From the NCBI GenBank assembly GCA_002281575.1, contig NCGN01000009.1, forward strand, positions 186,001 to 250,000: 64,000 nucleotides of DNA. The letters run 5' to 3'. A program made the translations under genes and the position numbers. Below, piece after piece: positions 62,964 through 64,000 of this stretch. This DNA is from Sphingobacteriia bacterium 28-36-52 (GTDB lineage Bacteria; Bacteroidota; Bacteroidia; Chitinophagales; Chitinophagaceae). Under the pieces are notes generated by a model that did no database searches, was not told the origin of the DNA, and saw nothing but the letters and a program-made list of their open reading frames with translations. Position 1 is the stretch's first letter. Every line of letters starts with the position of its first letter.

Positions 62964-64000
62964 ATGAAAAAGCTAGCAATTTATGCAATACTACTTTTGT
63001 GCTGCAACAACTTATTTGCTCAAACAATAGGCGAAGTTGATCTTAAAGACATTAATAACTATGGTTTGAGAAAACTAAAAGATGCTCCTAAAAAAGTTTT
63101 CATCAGCCAATTCAGGGTAAATTTTCAAACAATGTATTTGGATACAGAAAAAAAATCAGGTGGATTTAGAGGTGGTAGTGATTATACAAGGAGTTATAAA
63201 AGTGCTGTTAGTGCAAGTTTATCGTTAGGTCTTAAAGGCGTACAAGAAAATGATTTGATAGATATTACAGATGAACTGTATAAAAACTTGATTGATCAAT
63301 TAAAAGCAGAAGGTTTTGAAATAGTTACAGCAGAACAAGCATTAGCAGCCGAAGAATTGCAAGACTGGGTTAAAAGAACAGGGGGAAGTTTAAGCCAAGC
63401 CCAATTTGATGGTTATGTATCTGTTTCGCCAAGAGGTTTTGATTATTTAGTAAAAGGCGTAAAAGATGATGGTAAAGAAAAAAATTCATTCTTTAGTAAA
63501 GCGCCAAAAATTTCCCAACAATTAGGGGGGACAATGGTATTGATGGTAAATATAGCAGTGCCTTTTGCCAAAGAGGCTGAATCAGGTGGAAGTAAACTAT
63601 TGGGTAGACTAGGTGGTGGTGCAAAAGTAGTTGCAGAAACCAATTTAATGATTGGTAGCGATGCATTAGACTATAGTGGAACAACAGGATTTTATGCCAA
63701 TGGGAGTTCTGTCATTGGTTTCAATATCAAACAAAGCATGTCTAATATTAGTGTAGGTAACTGGTTGTTAAAAAAGCCAATCACCATTGATGGTGTGCTT
63801 GAAAAGAAAAAATACAAAGCAGAAGAACAAGCTAAAGTGGATATGTGGGGAACAGATGCAGGATTATTCAGGGTATTTGATGTAGACGATCGATTCATGA
63901 AAAATGTACAAGCCATTCCAGTAGAGTCAAGTAAATACAAAGCTGGTGTTGCAGCAGCTGCAAATAAATACCTCAATGCAGTAATGGATGAAATCAGGAG
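62964..64000 (+). CDS. Secreted protein of unknown function, cut by the window end
   Basis: From ATG 62964 the frame stays open for 345 codons to the window end. It begins with a signal peptide (MKKLAIYAILLLCCNNLFAQ), then LKDINNYGLRKLKDAPKKVF, a Gly-rich segment (KSGGFRGGSDYTRSYKS), FEIVTAEQALAAEELQDW, a strand-rich region (GGTMVLMVNIAVPFAKEAE, LGGGAKVVAETNLMI) and DMWGTDAGLFRVFDVDDRF. I do not recognise the family. A perfect palindrome 46 bases upstream suggests control by the LuxR-type regulator. The 3' end is missing. Confidence 0.75.
   Translation, partial: MKKLAIYAILLLCCNNLFAQTIGEVDLKDINNYGLRKLKDAPKKVFISQFRVNFQTMYLDTEKKSGGFRGGSDYTRSYKSAVSASLSLGLKGVQENDLIDITDELYKNLIDQLKAEGFEIVTAEQALAAEELQDWVKRTGGSLSQAQFDGYVSVSPRGFDYLVKGVKDDGKEKNSFFSKAPKISQQLGGTMVLMVNIAVPFAKEAESGGSKLLGRLGGGAKVVAETNLMIGSDALDYSGTTGFYANGSSVIGFNIKQSMSNISVGNWLLKKPITIDGVLEKKKYKAEEQAKVDMWGTDAGLFRVFDVDDRFMKNVQAIPVESSKYKAGVAAAANKYLNAVMDEIR

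Overview
The window is a dense stretch of an AT-rich chromosome from a member of the Bacteroidota, most likely close to Chitinophagaceae (Sediminibacterium-like). This rests on gene content: two TonB-dependent receptors, a GldB lipoprotein beside nadE, a DUF4783 protein beside nadC, a SUI1/YciH factor, a histone-H1-like Lys/Ala/Pro repeat protein and propeller-type histidine kinases. It also rests on promoters of the Bacteroidota type (-7 element TAnnTTTG) found just ahead of many genes. The genus is inference. I see no tRNA, rRNA, CRISPR array, insertion sequence, integrase or prophage gene. No gap between genes exceeds about 130 bases.

Layout. 1-2081: start of rsmA (leftward), then pdxA and an aldose-1-epimerase-like gene (rightward). 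2082-8976 (leftward): LolA-like protein, two-gene ABC exporter, a small winged-helix regulator with two paralogous membrane proteins, a TPR-like secreted protein and a TonB receptor. 9103-10688: a DUF2071 protein and a DinB/maleylpyruvate-isomerase-like protein, convergent. 10786-14912 (leftward): atpB-E-F-H-A with a clear promoter and terminator; atpG, atpD and atpC are not in the window. 14953-17765: an ABC exporter and a pentameric ligand-gated ion channel homologue. 17850-23257 (rightward): rel/spoT, purA, an acidic low-complexity protein and pabB. 23246-28213 (leftward): engB, a TonB receptor, a haem-binding-domain protein and gpmI. 28325-35033 (rightward): DUF4783 protein, nadC, TPR histidine kinase, SUI1 factor, H1-like protein and a secreted zinc metalloprotease. 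35134-38304 (leftward): the E2 subunit of a 2-oxoacid dehydrogenase and isocitrate dehydrogenase. 38438-45608: apaG, gldB, nadE, universal stress protein, thiolase, pyrD and terC. 45618-51864: a very large peptidase/propeller/beta-barrel protein, an MBL-fold hydrolase and a 723-residue secreted protein with a possible caspase-like C-terminus. 51970-56638 (rightward): PhoB/PhoR-like pair, DUF47 (PhoU-like) protein, Pit phosphate transporter and galE. 56635-59115 (leftward): two tandem secreted paralogues and prfA. 59170-64000: a propeller histidine kinase divergent from its LuxR-type response regulator, then a secreted protein cut by the window end.

Most genes are housekeeping: B6, NAD and folate synthesis, pyrimidine and purine synthesis, ATP synthase, stringent response, translation termination and central carbon metabolism. 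The most interesting accessory signal is at the right end. A 15-base sequence lies within two palindromes that flank the response-regulator gene. One palindrome is in the divergent kinase/regulator promoter region; the other is a perfect 20-bp palindrome ahead of the downstream secreted-protein gene. Together they look like the operators of a small self-contained signalling circuit. Other points of note are the ion channel homologue, the caspase-like C-terminus and the stem-loop between atpE and atpF.
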